From Paraburkholderia solitsugae (GTDB lineage Bacteria; Pseudomonadota; Gammaproteobacteria; Burkholderiales; Burkholderiaceae), in assembly GCF_013177695.1 (NCBI RefSeq), contig NZ_WOEY01000035.1, positions 1-64,000 on the forward strand: a stretch of 64,000 bases of DNA. The letters run 5' to 3'. The notes beneath the pieces were generated by a model. That model did no database searches. It saw only the letters and a program-made list of their open reading frames with translations, and was not told the origin of the DNA. Below, in pieces: positions 7,490 to 16,971 of the stretch (positions within the stretch are counted from its first letter, which is position 1; each line of letters starts with the position of its first letter). A program made the translations under genes and the position numbers.

Positions 7490-8851
7490 TTACTTGTTGA
7501 CCAGCTTCGCTGGCATCTGCGTCAGAATCAGCAGCGCGGACACGATCAGCGATGCGGCGATCAGGAACAGGCTGGAGTCGAGCGAATGCGTCAGCGTCTT
7601 CAACCAGCCTACTAGCGCCGGGCTCACGAAACCGGCAAGGTTGCCGGTCGAGTTGATCAGCGCAATGCCAGCCGCGGCGCCGGCTCCGCCGAGAAACGAC
7701 GTAGGCAGCGCCCAGAACATCGGCAGCGCGGTGATGACGCCGGAGGCGGCGAGCGTCAGACCGAGCAGCGCGAGCCATGTGTTGTGCCCCGCATACGCAC
7801 ACAGCACGAAGCCGCTTGCCGCCACAATCTGCGGCACAACGACGTGCCAGCGGCGCTCACGTGTCCTGTCGGCATGGCGACCGACGGCAATCATCGCAAT
7901 GAGCGCGCTCGCATAAGGAACGACGGTGAGAAGACCGATCGTGAACGGATCGGTGATGCCCGAGCCTTTGATGATCGTCGGTTGCCAGAAGCCGACCGCG
8001 TACGAGCCCATGACGATGCCGAACAGGATCCCGCACAAGGTCCACACCTTCAGCGACGTAAACGTCTGCCGTACCGTCGCGTGGCTCTTCGTACGCGCTT
8101 CCGCATCGATTTCCGACTGGATGAAGTCTCGCTCGTGCTGCGGCAGCCACTTCGCGTCCTTCACTCTGTCATCGAGGAAGAAGTAGATCACCGCGCCGAG
8201 CGCCAGCGCGGGCAATGCTTCGAGAACGAACAGCCACTGCCAGCCGGCAAAGCCGCCGTGACCCGCCAGCCGTTCCATGATGAAACCCGACAGCGGTCCG
8301 CCGACGATGCCCGCAACCGGGTTGCCGGCCATCAGGAATGCGATCATCCTGCCGCGGCGCTGCGCCGGATACCAATAGGTCAGATACAACACGAGGCCCG
8401 GGAAAAAGCCGGCCTCGGCAATGCCGAGTACGAAGCGCAGCACGTAGAACATCGTTGGCGAGCTCACCCAGGCAGTCGCTGCGGAGATGACAGCCCACGT
8501 CACCATGATCCGCGCGATCCAGCGGCGCGCGCCAAGCCGGTGGAGCAGCAGGTTGCTCGGCACCTCGAAGAAGAAATAGCCGATAAAGAAAATGCCGGCC
8601 CCAAAGCCGTACATCGTCTCGCTGAAATGCAGATCGTTGAGCATCTGCAACTTCGCGAAGCCGACGTTCACGCGATCCAGATACGCGACCACGTAGGAAA
8701 TGAACAGCAGCGGCATGAAGCGCCACGTTACCCGTGTATAGATCGAATCGACTGATGCCGCGCTTTCGCGCGCCGCTACCGCTACGCCATTGGTGATCAA
8801 AGCCGTCTCCGTATCTACGTATGGACCTTCTGCAACGGGCGGCGGCGCCAC
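7490..8851 (-). CDS. MFS transporter, tartrate/aldarate-type ACS family
   Basis: A 453-residue 12-segment carrier. YVVAYLDRVNVGFAKLQM near residue 55 and GIAEAGFFPGLVLYLTYW are signatures of the ACS subgroup containing tartrate, galactonate and phthalate-type transporters. This subgroup is distinct from that of the neighbouring MFS gene, so the cluster has two different carriers. The only full-length start is a GTG at 8851 without a convincing ribosome site. The true start may be somewhat downstream in the 40-residue hydrophilic leader. It lies 87 bp after the garD-type gene on the same strand and probably shares its transcript. Confidence 0.8.
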   Translation of the reverse strand: MAPPPVAEGPYVDTETALITNGVAVAARESAASVDSIYTRVTWRFMPLLFISYVVAYLDRVNVGFAKLQMLNDLHFSETMYGFGAGIFFIGYFFFEVPSNLLLHRLGARRWIARIMVTWAVISAATAWVSSPTMFYVLRFVLGIAEAGFFPGLVLYLTYWYPAQRRGRMIAFLMAGNPVAGIVGGPLSGFIMERLAGHGGFAGWQWLFVLEALPALALGAVIYFFLDDRVKDAKWLPQHERDFIQSEIDAEARTKSHATVRQTFTSLKVWTLCGILFGIVMGSYAVGFWQPTIIKGSGITDPFTIGLLTVVPYASALIAMIAVGRHADRTRERRWHVVVPQIVAASGFVLCAYAGHNTWLALLGLTLAASGVITALPMFWALPTSFLGGAGAAAGIALINSTGNLAGFVSPALVGWLKTLTHSLDSSLFLIAASLIVSALLILTQMPAKLVNK

Positions 8852-8938
8852 GGGCTCCCGTGACCGCGCCGCGCGCCCGGCAGGCGTTCGGTTGCTTCTG
8901 TGTTGCGATCCTGCGGTCCGCGCTTGAAGCGGTCTGGT

Positions 8939-10486
8939 TCAACTCATGATGCCGATTTGCCACGGTACGAATTCATGGTCGCCAAGCCCGAGCAGTTCGC
9001 TTTTCGTGCGCTCGCCCGATGCGACTCTCAGCAGCGCCTCGAATATCTCCTCGCCGGTGCTTTCGATCGATGCGACGCCGTCCAGAATGCCTCCGCAGTT
9101 CAGGTCCATGTCTTCGCTCAGACGCTGATACATCGGGGTGTTCGTCGCGAGCTTTAGTGACGGCACCGGCTTCGCGCCGAACATCGACCCGCGTCCGGTC
9201 GTGAAGGCGATCAGATTCGCGCCGCCGGCGATCTGACCGGTCGCGGAGACGGGATCGAAGCCGGGTGTATCCATGAACACGAGACCACTCGCACGCACCG
9301 GTTCGGCATACCGATAGACTTCCATCAGCGGACCGGTGCCGCCTTTCATGGAAGAACCGATCGACTTCTCGAAGATGTTTGCAAGGCCGCCCATCTGATT
9401 GCCAGGACTCACCTTGCCGTTGATCTGCACGTCCCGATTGCCGGAGTACTCGTCCTTCCACCAACGGATGCGCTCGATCAGCTTCTCGCCGACCAGGCGA
9501 GTCACCGCGCGACGCGTCAAGGTATGTTCCACGCCGTAGATTTCGGGCGTCTCCGACAGGATCGCTGTTCCGCCGTGCCGGACGAGCCGATCCATCGCCG
9601 CGCCAAGCGAAGGATTCGCCGTGATCGACGAGAACCCATCGGATCCGCCGCATTGCAGCCCGACCTTCAGATGACTCGCGTCCACCGTCGTGCGCTGTAC
9701 GCGATTGGCCTCCGGCAGCAGCGCCTTGACGGCCTCGATGCCCGCCTCGATGGTTTTCCTCGTGCCGCCGCTCTGTTGCATCGTGAATGTATGTAGCCGC
9801 GCATTGGGCGCCAGACCTTCTTCGTCAAGCAGTTCTTGCAACTGATTGCGCTCGCAGCCGAGCCCGACGATCAGCGCCGCAGCCAGATTCGGATGCCGCG
9901 CGTAACCGGCCATCGTACGGCGCAGCAGCGCCATGGGTTCACCACTCATCTCCATGCCGCAGCCGATCGAATGGCTGAACGCGGCCACACCGTCCACGTT
10001 GGGATAGTCGGCAAGCCGTTCGGGTGTGAACCACTCGGCGATCTTGTGGACGACCGTGGCGGAACAGTTCACGGTCGACAGCACGCCGATGTAGTTGCGC
10101 GTGCCGACCTCGCCGTTGCTGCGCGCGATGCCGCGGAACGTCGCGCGTAGCGCCGGCGGCAACATCTCGACCGGTTTGTAGTCGGCGCCGAACGCATAGT
10201 CGCGGTCGAACTCGCGAAATTCGACGTTATGGTCGTGAACCAGCGTGCCCGCCGCAATGTCGGTCGCGGCAAAACCGATGACCACGTTGTATTTGCGGAT
10301 CGCTTCACCCTGCACGATGCGGCGCGCCGCGATCTTGTAGCCCGCCGGCACCTGGCTGCGGCTGCGGACATCTTCCGAAGTAAGCGGCGTGCCGATCGGA
10401 ATGTCGACGCGCGCAATGACCACGTTGTCGGCGGGATGCAGCCGGATTACCGGCCCACTCATGGTCTTGCTGGACAACTCAATCAT
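8939..10486 (-). CDS. garD: Galactarate/altronate dehydratase family (GarD/UxaA)
   Basis: A 515-residue lyase with an N-terminal SAF domain (about residues 1-95) followed by the UxaA-type catalytic region. RNYIGVLSTVNCSATV, HSIGCGMEMSG and GLGCERNQ carry the conserved cysteines of the metal-dependent GarD/UxaA enzymes. It would dehydrate galactarate to 5-keto-4-deoxyglucarate, or D-altronate to KDG. The presence of udh and a lactonase favours galactarate, so the symbol is tentative. The ATG at 10486 (MIELSSKT) is preferred because GAGG stands upstream; an ORF start at 10537 has no such site. First gene of a leftward unit with two MFS carriers. Confidence 0.75.
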   Translation of the reverse strand: MIELSSKTMSGPVIRLHPADNVVIARVDIPIGTPLTSEDVRSRSQVPAGYKIAARRIVQGEAIRKYNVVIGFAATDIAAGTLVHDHNVEFREFDRDYAFGADYKPVEMLPPALRATFRGIARSNGEVGTRNYIGVLSTVNCSATVVHKIAEWFTPERLADYPNVDGVAAFSHSIGCGMEMSGEPMALLRRTMAGYARHPNLAAALIVGLGCERNQLQELLDEEGLAPNARLHTFTMQQSGGTRKTIEAGIEAVKALLPEANRVQRTTVDASHLKVGLQCGGSDGFSSITANPSLGAAMDRLVRHGGTAILSETPEIYGVEHTLTRRAVTRLVGEKLIERIRWWKDEYSGNRDVQINGKVSPGNQMGGLANIFEKSIGSSMKGGTGPLMEVYRYAEPVRASGLVFMDTPGFDPVSATGQIAGGANLIAFTTGRGSMFGAKPVPSLKLATNTPMYQRLSEDMDLNCGGILDGVASIESTGEEIFEALLRVASGERTKSELLGLGDHEFVPWQIGIMS

Positions 10487-10552
10487 GAATTCACAGCCTC
10501 GGAGATTTCGGGGCGCACCCAGCGAGCACTCGCTCAATCAGGCACTTTTTTA

Positions 10553-10566
10553 AGTAATCGCTTTCT
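10553..10566. promoter_or_regulatory. Shared operator copy 2 (AGTAATCGCTTTCT)
   Basis: Same 14-bp motif as at 3855-3868 with one difference (T for G at the sixth base). It lies 67 bp upstream of the garD-type gene in the garD/SMP-30 divergent promoter and is presumably bound by the same unidentified regulator. Confidence 0.5.
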
Positions 10567-10649
10567 TTTACGCATCAAAACGGGGATGTCACTCAGTCAA
10601 CTCGGCCTTGTTTTGAGGCACTTTAGGGGAAAATCTTCGTGAATTCAAG

Positions 10650-10678
10650 AGAAAGCGCTTACTCATTTGATCTATACT
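10650..10678 (+). promoter_or_regulatory. Shared operator copy 3 and promoter -10 for the lactonase gene
   Basis: AGAAAGCGCTTACT at 10650-10663 is the exact reverse complement of operator copy 1. A good -10 box, TATACT, follows at 10673-10678, and the -35 region falls on the operator itself. A protein bound here would block polymerase entry at the promoter of the gene starting at 10725. Confidence 0.55.
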
Positions 10679-10724
10679 TGGACCTCACAACACGTCCACG
10701 CACCCCGCAAACGGAGGCAAACCC

Positions 10725-11663
<939 letters not shown>

Positions 11664-11720
11664 AGTTTCACAACCAGCAGGATTCGACAAGGGCTGACGA
11701 AGAAAACGTGGCCAGACCTC

Positions 11721-13745
11721 CTAACGGCCCTGGTCCCGGATTTCAACCAACGTTCGATCCAGGCCATATTTCCTGAGCTTCTGATAGAGCGTGCTCTTCG
11801 CAATACCCAGATGCCTTGCCGCCGAGGTCAGGTTCCCGCGAGAGATGGCGATCGCGCTGCGAATCGCTCCCTGCTCCGACGCTTCCATCGTGCCCCGGCC
11901 GTCGAGGGAAAATGGTTCGTCGCATCCGGCGCGGATCGGCTCATCGCTCGCGCGCAACTCCGGTGGCAGATCAGCGAGCGTAAGGATCTCTGAGCCTGCC
12001 GTAAGAAGCATACTTTCCACCACGTTATGAAGCTCCCGGACGTTCCCCGGCCATGAATACGCGCAGAGCGCCGCAACCACTTCGTCGTCCACCGTGGGGC
12101 AAGCCCCGCCAAGTTCCGTCGCAAACTTCTGGACCAGATATTCCGTGAGGCGGCGAATGTCCCCCGGCCGGTCGCGCAGCGGCGGAATACGGATACTGGT
12201 CACCGCGACGCGATAGAAGAAGTCCATTCGAAAGCGCCCTTCTGAGACCTCCTTTCTCAAGTCGCGATTGGTCGCCGCGACCAGACGAAAGGTCACCTTC
12301 CTCGGGACGTTTTCGCCGAGCCGATAGATTTCCCCCTGTTCCAGCACGCGCAGGAAATGCGGCTGCAGATCGACCGGCATTTCACCGATTTCGTCGAGAA
12401 ACAAGGTCCCGCCATTGGCTGCTTCGATCTTGCCAAGCGCGCCCCCTCGGCGCGCACCGGTGAAGGCGCCATCTCCATAGCCGAATAGTTCGCTGGCGAG
12501 TAGTTCACGTGACAGGCCGCCGCAGTTGAGCGCAATAAAAGGCCCCTCCTTCGCCTGGCTCGCGTGGTGGATTCCCTTGGCAAACAATTCCTTACCCACG
12601 CCCGTCTCACCGAGCAACACAACTGGCGCACGTGAACGTGCGATCTGCCGGGCCTTGTCCACGGCATCGAGCAATGCCGGCGCTTCGCCCTGGATGCGTT
12701 CGAAGCCGGCCGTCGATCCACCCTCGGCGCCGCGACCGGACGCATTGCTGACCCTGCGCGAAGCGCTGTGACGTTGCGCGAACGGCACGATCAGCAAGCT
12801 ACCGATGCGCCTGCCATCGTCGATCACCGGCTCGATCCAGTCAGGCTGGATCCAGTGGGGGAGATCCGTAGGGATCACACTGGCGAGCGCGGAATCGGTG
12901 GCGAGCGCCAGAATCCGTTTGGGCCGGGCGAGCGAAAGATCACCGCCGGCTGCCGCGATCGCGGCTTCGGCATGCTCATTGACCTTGATCGGATAGCCGC
13001 CATGGTCGAACACCACGGCGCCGTCGGACGCAAGCATCGCGAGGCGCGCCATGCAGCGATCCAGCAGCCGATAGCGAAGCTCCATAGTCCGCGCAGCAAG
13101 ACGGCTCTCGATCCGGCTGGCTGCCGTGACGACCAGCGCCAGGCTGTGACGATTGTAGGACTCGGACAGGCCGGACACGTCGATGACACCGATAATCGAA
13201 CCGTCGCGCGGGTCGCGGATCGCATTGGCGGAGCAGGTCCAGCGCTTGATGCCGGCGCAGAAGTGTTCGGCAGAATGGATCTGCACGGGCTGGCCGACCT
13301 CGATCGCCGTGCCGATCGCATTGGTACCGCAAATCATCTCGTTCCAGGACGCGCCAGGCAGGAGCTGAATCCCGTGCGCGGAAGCAATGGTTGCAGGGTC
13401 CCCCTCAAGATTCAGGATGGTGCCGGCCGGCTCGGCAAGCGCCATGACCGTTTCGGTTTGCGCAAGAAAGTCGCGTGCATGCGCCATCACTGGAGCACTC
13501 GCCTCGACCAGATCGCGGTGACTGCGTTGCAACGAATACAGAAGATGCTCATCGAGCGGCGCTGGCGCGTGGCCCAGCGTGGGATCCACCTGCCAATCGA
13601 GGCAGCGCTGCCACGATGTGTCAACGAGGTGCCGCACGACACTGTGCGGCGCTTCTCCGCCGCTCAGGAATCGTTCCCAGGCAGCCATGACGACCGCTTC
13701 ATCGCCAGGGTTCGGGAACATCTGGGTGGCATCCGGCCTATCCAT
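11721..13745 (-). CDS. Sigma-54-dependent activator, AcoR/AcxR type (copy 1)
   Basis: A 674-residue enhancer-binding protein. A GAF-like sensor domain spans about residues 85-215 ([23 protein letters not shown]). The AAA+ domain, about 345-580, has Walker A GETGVGKE (379-386), the sigma-54 contact loop GAFTGA (426-431) and Walker B LFLDE. A Fis-type helix-turn-helix lies at 638-664 ([20 protein letters not shown]). The ATG at 13745 follows AAGGAG at proper spacing; an in-frame start at 13958 lacks one. It lies downstream of acxC on the same strand and is paralogous to the activator at 19418. Acetone or a related ketone/alcohol is the likely inducer, by analogy with AcxR. Confidence 0.88.
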   Translation of the reverse strand: MDRPDATQMFPNPGDEAVVMAAWERFLSGGEAPHSVVRHLVDTSWQRCLDWQVDPTLGHAPAPLDEHLLYSLQRSHRDLVEASAPVMAHARDFLAQTETVMALAEPAGTILNLEGDPATIASAHGIQLLPGASWNEMICGTNAIGTAIEVGQPVQIHSAEHFCAGIKRWTCSANAIRDPRDGSIIGVIDVSGLSESYNRHSLALVVTAASRIESRLAARTMELRYRLLDRCMARLAMLASDGAVVFDHGGYPIKVNEHAEAAIAAAGGDLSLARPKRILALATDSALASVIPTDLPHWIQPDWIEPVIDDGRRIGSLLIVPFAQRHSASRRVSNASGRGAEGGSTAGFERIQGEAPALLDAVDKARQIARSRAPVVLLGETGVGKELFAKGIHHASQAKEGPFIALNCGGLSRELLASELFGYGDGAFTGARRGGALGKIEAANGGTLFLDEIGEMPVDLQPHFLRVLEQGEIYRLGENVPRKVTFRLVAATNRDLRKEVSEGRFRMDFFYRVAVTSIRIPPLRDRPGDIRRLTEYLVQKFATELGGACPTVDDEVVAALCAYSWPGNVRELHNVVESMLLTAGSEILTLADLPPELRASDEPIRAGCDEPFSLDGRGTMEASEQGAIRSAIAISRGNLTSAARHLGIAKSTLYQKLRKYGLDRTLVEIRDQGR

Positions 13746-14086
13746 GACTTGTCTCCTTCTTTGTGCCGTCTTATACCGCACCGCAACATGACGGATGCAG
13801 CCGGCTCGTGCGAGAAGAGGGGCAAGATCGATGCCACCGCGAGGACGCTGGAAGCGGAAGCTCAGCGCACTATCGAACGTTTGATTTCCGGACGATGGCC
13901 GCACGGGCTGCGTCCGATTTTCGAACGGTCCGGATGCACGGCTCGCCGACGCGGACAACCCGCTCGTTGCGGCGCATCAAACGACGTGCAGGGCCGCGAT
14001 TAAGCCGCACTGCGGCGGCGCCAACAACGGATTGGCGCCGCCGCGGGGAGAACCGGGCGCGAGACAACCGCGCCCTGAGCCATGCG
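13746..14086. other. Intergenic region upstream of activator copy 1
   Basis: 341 bp without a gene. It contains the hairpin at 14012-14044 and, at 13878-13894 on the minus strand, CGTCCGGAAATCAAACG. That sequence recurs with one mismatch upstream of the second activator at 21571-21587. A further GAACGGTCCGGA lies at about 13923-13934. Short ORFs here have no ribosome site or recognisable content. Confidence 0.5.
14012..14044 (-). terminator. GC-rich hairpin after acxC
   Basis: A perfect 13-bp stem (GCGGCGGCGCCAA with TTGGCGCCGCCGC) and 7-nt loop lie 42 bp past the acxC stop. No T-run follows, so it may stabilise the acx mRNA 3' end or attenuate readthrough into the activator gene instead of terminating cleanly. 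Confidence 0.5.
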
Positions 14087-14593
14087 TTAGTCGGCGCGCT
14101 CGGGCACCGGCAACTGCAACCATTCCTTGTAGAACGCTTCGATGTCCGGCTCGAAATCGTGAATCACCGGATACCACGGCGTCGGTGCTTCGACGTCGTG
14201 CATGGTCCCGCAATTCGGGCAGTAATACTCGCGGTAGACCTGCCACTGGGTGTCGGGCGCCATGAGCTTTGGATAGACCTCGAGCATGGCCTCTTCTGTG
14301 TCGCGCACATAGACGTTGGCGTACAGTTTCCAGTTTTCGCGGTAGTCGCAGAACTCATGGCCGCAGTCGCATTTGACGAGCCAGTGTTTGCTTTTCGCGG
14401 CCTGCACGATATGCAGGTGCGGTCCAAGCGGCAAGACTATCTTGTCGGGCCACGCGACTTTCCCCTGCAACACTTCGAGATACTGGCTAAAGCGTTCATG
14501 ATCCTTCGGCATGGACAACATGCGTACGGTCGTATCCCAGTCGAGTCGTCCATCGACCAGATTGCCGACCTGTTCCTTCGTGTAAGCAGACAT
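14087..14593 (-). CDS. acxC: Acetone carboxylase gamma subunit
   Basis: A 168-residue subunit of the alpha2-beta2-gamma2 acetone carboxylase, which converts acetone, bicarbonate and ATP to acetoacetate in the cytoplasm. Two metal-binding cysteine clusters are visible: C75-x-C77 with H79 and C82 (KCDCGHEFC), and C125/C128 (YCPNCG). The size equals that of characterised AcxC proteins. AAGGAG precedes the ATG at 14593. It is last in the acxA-acxB-acxC operon, 43 bp after acxB. Confidence 0.88.
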   Translation of the reverse strand: MSAYTKEQVGNLVDGRLDWDTTVRMLSMPKDHERFSQYLEVLQGKVAWPDKIVLPLGPHLHIVQAAKSKHWLVKCDCGHEFCDYRENWKLYANVYVRDTEEAMLEVYPKLMAPDTQWQVYREYYCPNCGTMHDVEAPTPWYPVIHDFEPDIEAFYKEWLQLPVPERAD

Positions 14594-14636
14594 TTCGCTA
14601 CTCCTTGATTCGCTTCGATATCGATATCGGGACGGA

Positions 14637-16961
14637 TTACTCTTCGACCTGAACCACCGTGGTCACGTCGGGCAGCAACGAAAGATCCATCCTGTACTTC
14701 GAGCCGTAGGACGGCACGTCCAGTTCTGCCTCGGTCATGTTCCAGTCGGCAGGCAGGTCCCAGAACTTCCGGAAGTCGTTGAGGAATTTCTGCGACAGCC
14801 CGAAGCTGGTCGCGAACATGTGACGCACCGGGCGCGACGCGTGTTTGGTGAGGACGCGCTCGCGCTCCTCCTTCATCCATTCTCGCGTCGGCAACGAACG
14901 GGCAAGCCGTTCCTTGCGAATTTCGCCCCGACGCTTCACGGTCTTCTTCGCATCGACCGTCCAGATACCCGCAGCGTCCTGCGCCAACACCGCGCCATAC
15001 ACCTTCTCGGCAAACTCAGGGAGCAGAAACCCGTTGTTGAGATCCTTCGCAATCGCTTCCGTTTCCCGATCGAGCGGGTCACCAAAGCCCGGACCTCCGC
15101 GCAGGTAATTGAGGTACAGGTCATGGTTGTCGTAGCAATCCTCCGTCGTCATGCATTGCTTGTCGCGCTTGACCTTGGAAGTCGCATCGATGTGCCGCTC
15201 GTAGTCCGGCGCGTCGGGATTCGTGTCGCCACCGAGCGGCAACGAGAGCCCCTGCGCGATGCGCTCCTTCAGGCCCGTCTTGTGCGCTTCGAACCGGTAG
15301 CCAGTGGCAGACGGATAGCCGCCCATGAACCCCCAGTCGCTGTTCATATAGCCATTGCCCATGAAGAACATGGTCCAGTCCTGCGCTTTCCAGACCATGC
15401 GCAGGGTTTCGAACCCGCACCCGCCGCGATACTTGCCATAGCCGCCGGAATTGGCTTTGACGTTGCGCCCGAGATAGAGCAACGGCTCGGCCATCTCCCA
15501 GATCTCGATGTCCCCCATATCGCCTTCCGGGTTCCAGATCGCCGCGGCGTGATTGAGACCGTCCTTGATAGCGCCGGCACCCGTGCCGCAGGACGAGGCC
15601 TCGAAGCTGTTGACCGCGTGCACCTCGCCGTCCTGGTTGATGCCGCCGCCTTGCAGCCAGTTCGACGTATTGGCATTGCCCGCGTTGACTTCTTCCAGAT
15701 AGCCACGGCTGAAGTACGCCTGGCCGAGCCCCCGCCACATGGCGCTCCACCCCGATACCAGGAAGTGCCATGCATAGGCGTGCCCGGTTCGGCGATCGTC
15801 CGGATTCATCCATGTGCCCTTGGGCAAGCGGAACTCCGTGCCGAAGTAGGCGCCGTCGTTGATGCGCTGGGTCGGCACCAGGGTCTGGGTCATCATGACC
15901 CAGATGCCGCTCGTAAAGGCGACATGGTGGGCGTTATAGGTGTGCCATCCCCAGCGGCTCGCGCCTTCGAAATCCAGCCGCCATGTGGCGTCGGGCCGGA
16001 TCGTCATTTCCACCGGCGAGTGCATGATGGTGTCGATCTTGGCAAAGGCCGAGGGCGTCTGGATATCCTCGTGCGCATAGGGCACATCGACAAAGGCAAC
16101 CTTGCGGTACTTGCCGGGCAGCGTCATTGCCTTGATGCGGCTTTGCAAACCACGACGGCCCTCTTCGATGACCTCATAGCTGAACTTCTCGTAGGCTTCC
16201 AGCCCCTCCGTGGCGATGATCTCTTCGACCATGTCGCGGATCATGTGGCAACCCGCGATCCGGGTGCGCTCGTCCAGAATCCAGTATTTCGGCGTGCGTA
16301 CCGAGCGCTGGCTTTCATGAAGCCAGTCGCGCAGCGGCTGGTCGTTCACGCCGGTCTTGCGGCAGGTGATCTGATAGCCGTCGCCGAAGCGCTGGACCTG
16401 GCCCGTCGACATGGAGCCCGGCGTCACCGCACCGGTGTCGATCACGTGCGTCACGCCGCCCACCCAGCCGATCAGTTTTCCAGCCCAGAAGATCGGCACG
16501 ATCGTCGCGATGTCGCAAGGGTGAACGTTGCCGATCGAGCAGTCGTTATTGGTGAACATGTCCCCAGGATTGATGCCGGGGTTGTCCTCCCAATTGTTCT
16601 CGATCATGTACTTGATCGCGGCGCCCATCGTGCCGACGTGAATGATGATGCCGGTGGAGGTCAGCACGCAGTCGCCCACCGCGTTATACAGCGTGAAGCA
16701 CAGTTCCCCTTCCTGCTCCACGATCGGCGACGCGGCGATCTTCTTTGCGGTTTCGCGAGCGTGCACGAGACCGCCGCGTATCTTGGAGAACAGCTTCTCG
16801 TAGCCGATCGGATCCTTCTCGCGCAACTCGAGCCGGGCGAGCCCGTTGTAGTGACCCGTCTTGCTGGTGCGTTCCATGATCTCGGCGCGGAACGCTTTCA
16901 GGGTCTTGCCGTCGGCAAGCAGATCGGCCTGGCCCACTTCCTTGGATGACATGAGATTCAT
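14637..16961 (-). CDS. acxB: Acetone carboxylase alpha subunit (HyuB family)
   Basis: A 774-residue protein of the hydantoinase-B/oxoprolinase family with the length and sequence character of acetone carboxylase alpha subunits. Recognisable segments include GDMFTNNDCSIGNVHPCDIA and GGVTHVIDTGAVTPGSMSTG near residues 130-190, and the Gly-rich SGGYGKYRGGCGFE near 510. The alpha subunit binds the Mn/Fe site where acetone enolate is carboxylated. AAGGAGACGAAA precedes the start; MSSKEVG three codons later is an alternative. It begins 10 bp after the acxA stop. Confidence 0.9.
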   Translation of the reverse strand: MNLMSSKEVGQADLLADGKTLKAFRAEIMERTSKTGHYNGLARLELREKDPIGYEKLFSKIRGGLVHARETAKKIAASPIVEQEGELCFTLYNAVGDCVLTSTGIIIHVGTMGAAIKYMIENNWEDNPGINPGDMFTNNDCSIGNVHPCDIATIVPIFWAGKLIGWVGGVTHVIDTGAVTPGSMSTGQVQRFGDGYQITCRKTGVNDQPLRDWLHESQRSVRTPKYWILDERTRIAGCHMIRDMVEEIIATEGLEAYEKFSYEVIEEGRRGLQSRIKAMTLPGKYRKVAFVDVPYAHEDIQTPSAFAKIDTIMHSPVEMTIRPDATWRLDFEGASRWGWHTYNAHHVAFTSGIWVMMTQTLVPTQRINDGAYFGTEFRLPKGTWMNPDDRRTGHAYAWHFLVSGWSAMWRGLGQAYFSRGYLEEVNAGNANTSNWLQGGGINQDGEVHAVNSFEASSCGTGAGAIKDGLNHAAAIWNPEGDMGDIEIWEMAEPLLYLGRNVKANSGGYGKYRGGCGFETLRMVWKAQDWTMFFMGNGYMNSDWGFMGGYPSATGYRFEAHKTGLKERIAQGLSLPLGGDTNPDAPDYERHIDATSKVKRDKQCMTTEDCYDNHDLYLNYLRGGPGFGDPLDRETEAIAKDLNNGFLLPEFAEKVYGAVLAQDAAGIWTVDAKKTVKRRGEIRKERLARSLPTREWMKEERERVLTKHASRPVRHMFATSFGLSQKFLNDFRKFWDLPADWNMTEAELDVPSYGSKYRMDLSLLPDVTTVVQVEE

Positions 16962-16971
16962 TTTCGTCTCC

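Noticed and set aside
7487..7495. Partial match to the AGTAAGCGCTTTCT operator near the end of the second MFS gene
   Set aside because: Only nine bases match and they overlap the stop codon of the gene. No promoter is needed there, since the genes appear cotranscribed.
8169..8963. 264-residue ORF overlapping the second MFS gene
   Set aside because: Arg/Ala-rich frame shadow of a clear transporter gene. Many such long shadows occur because the genome is GC-rich.
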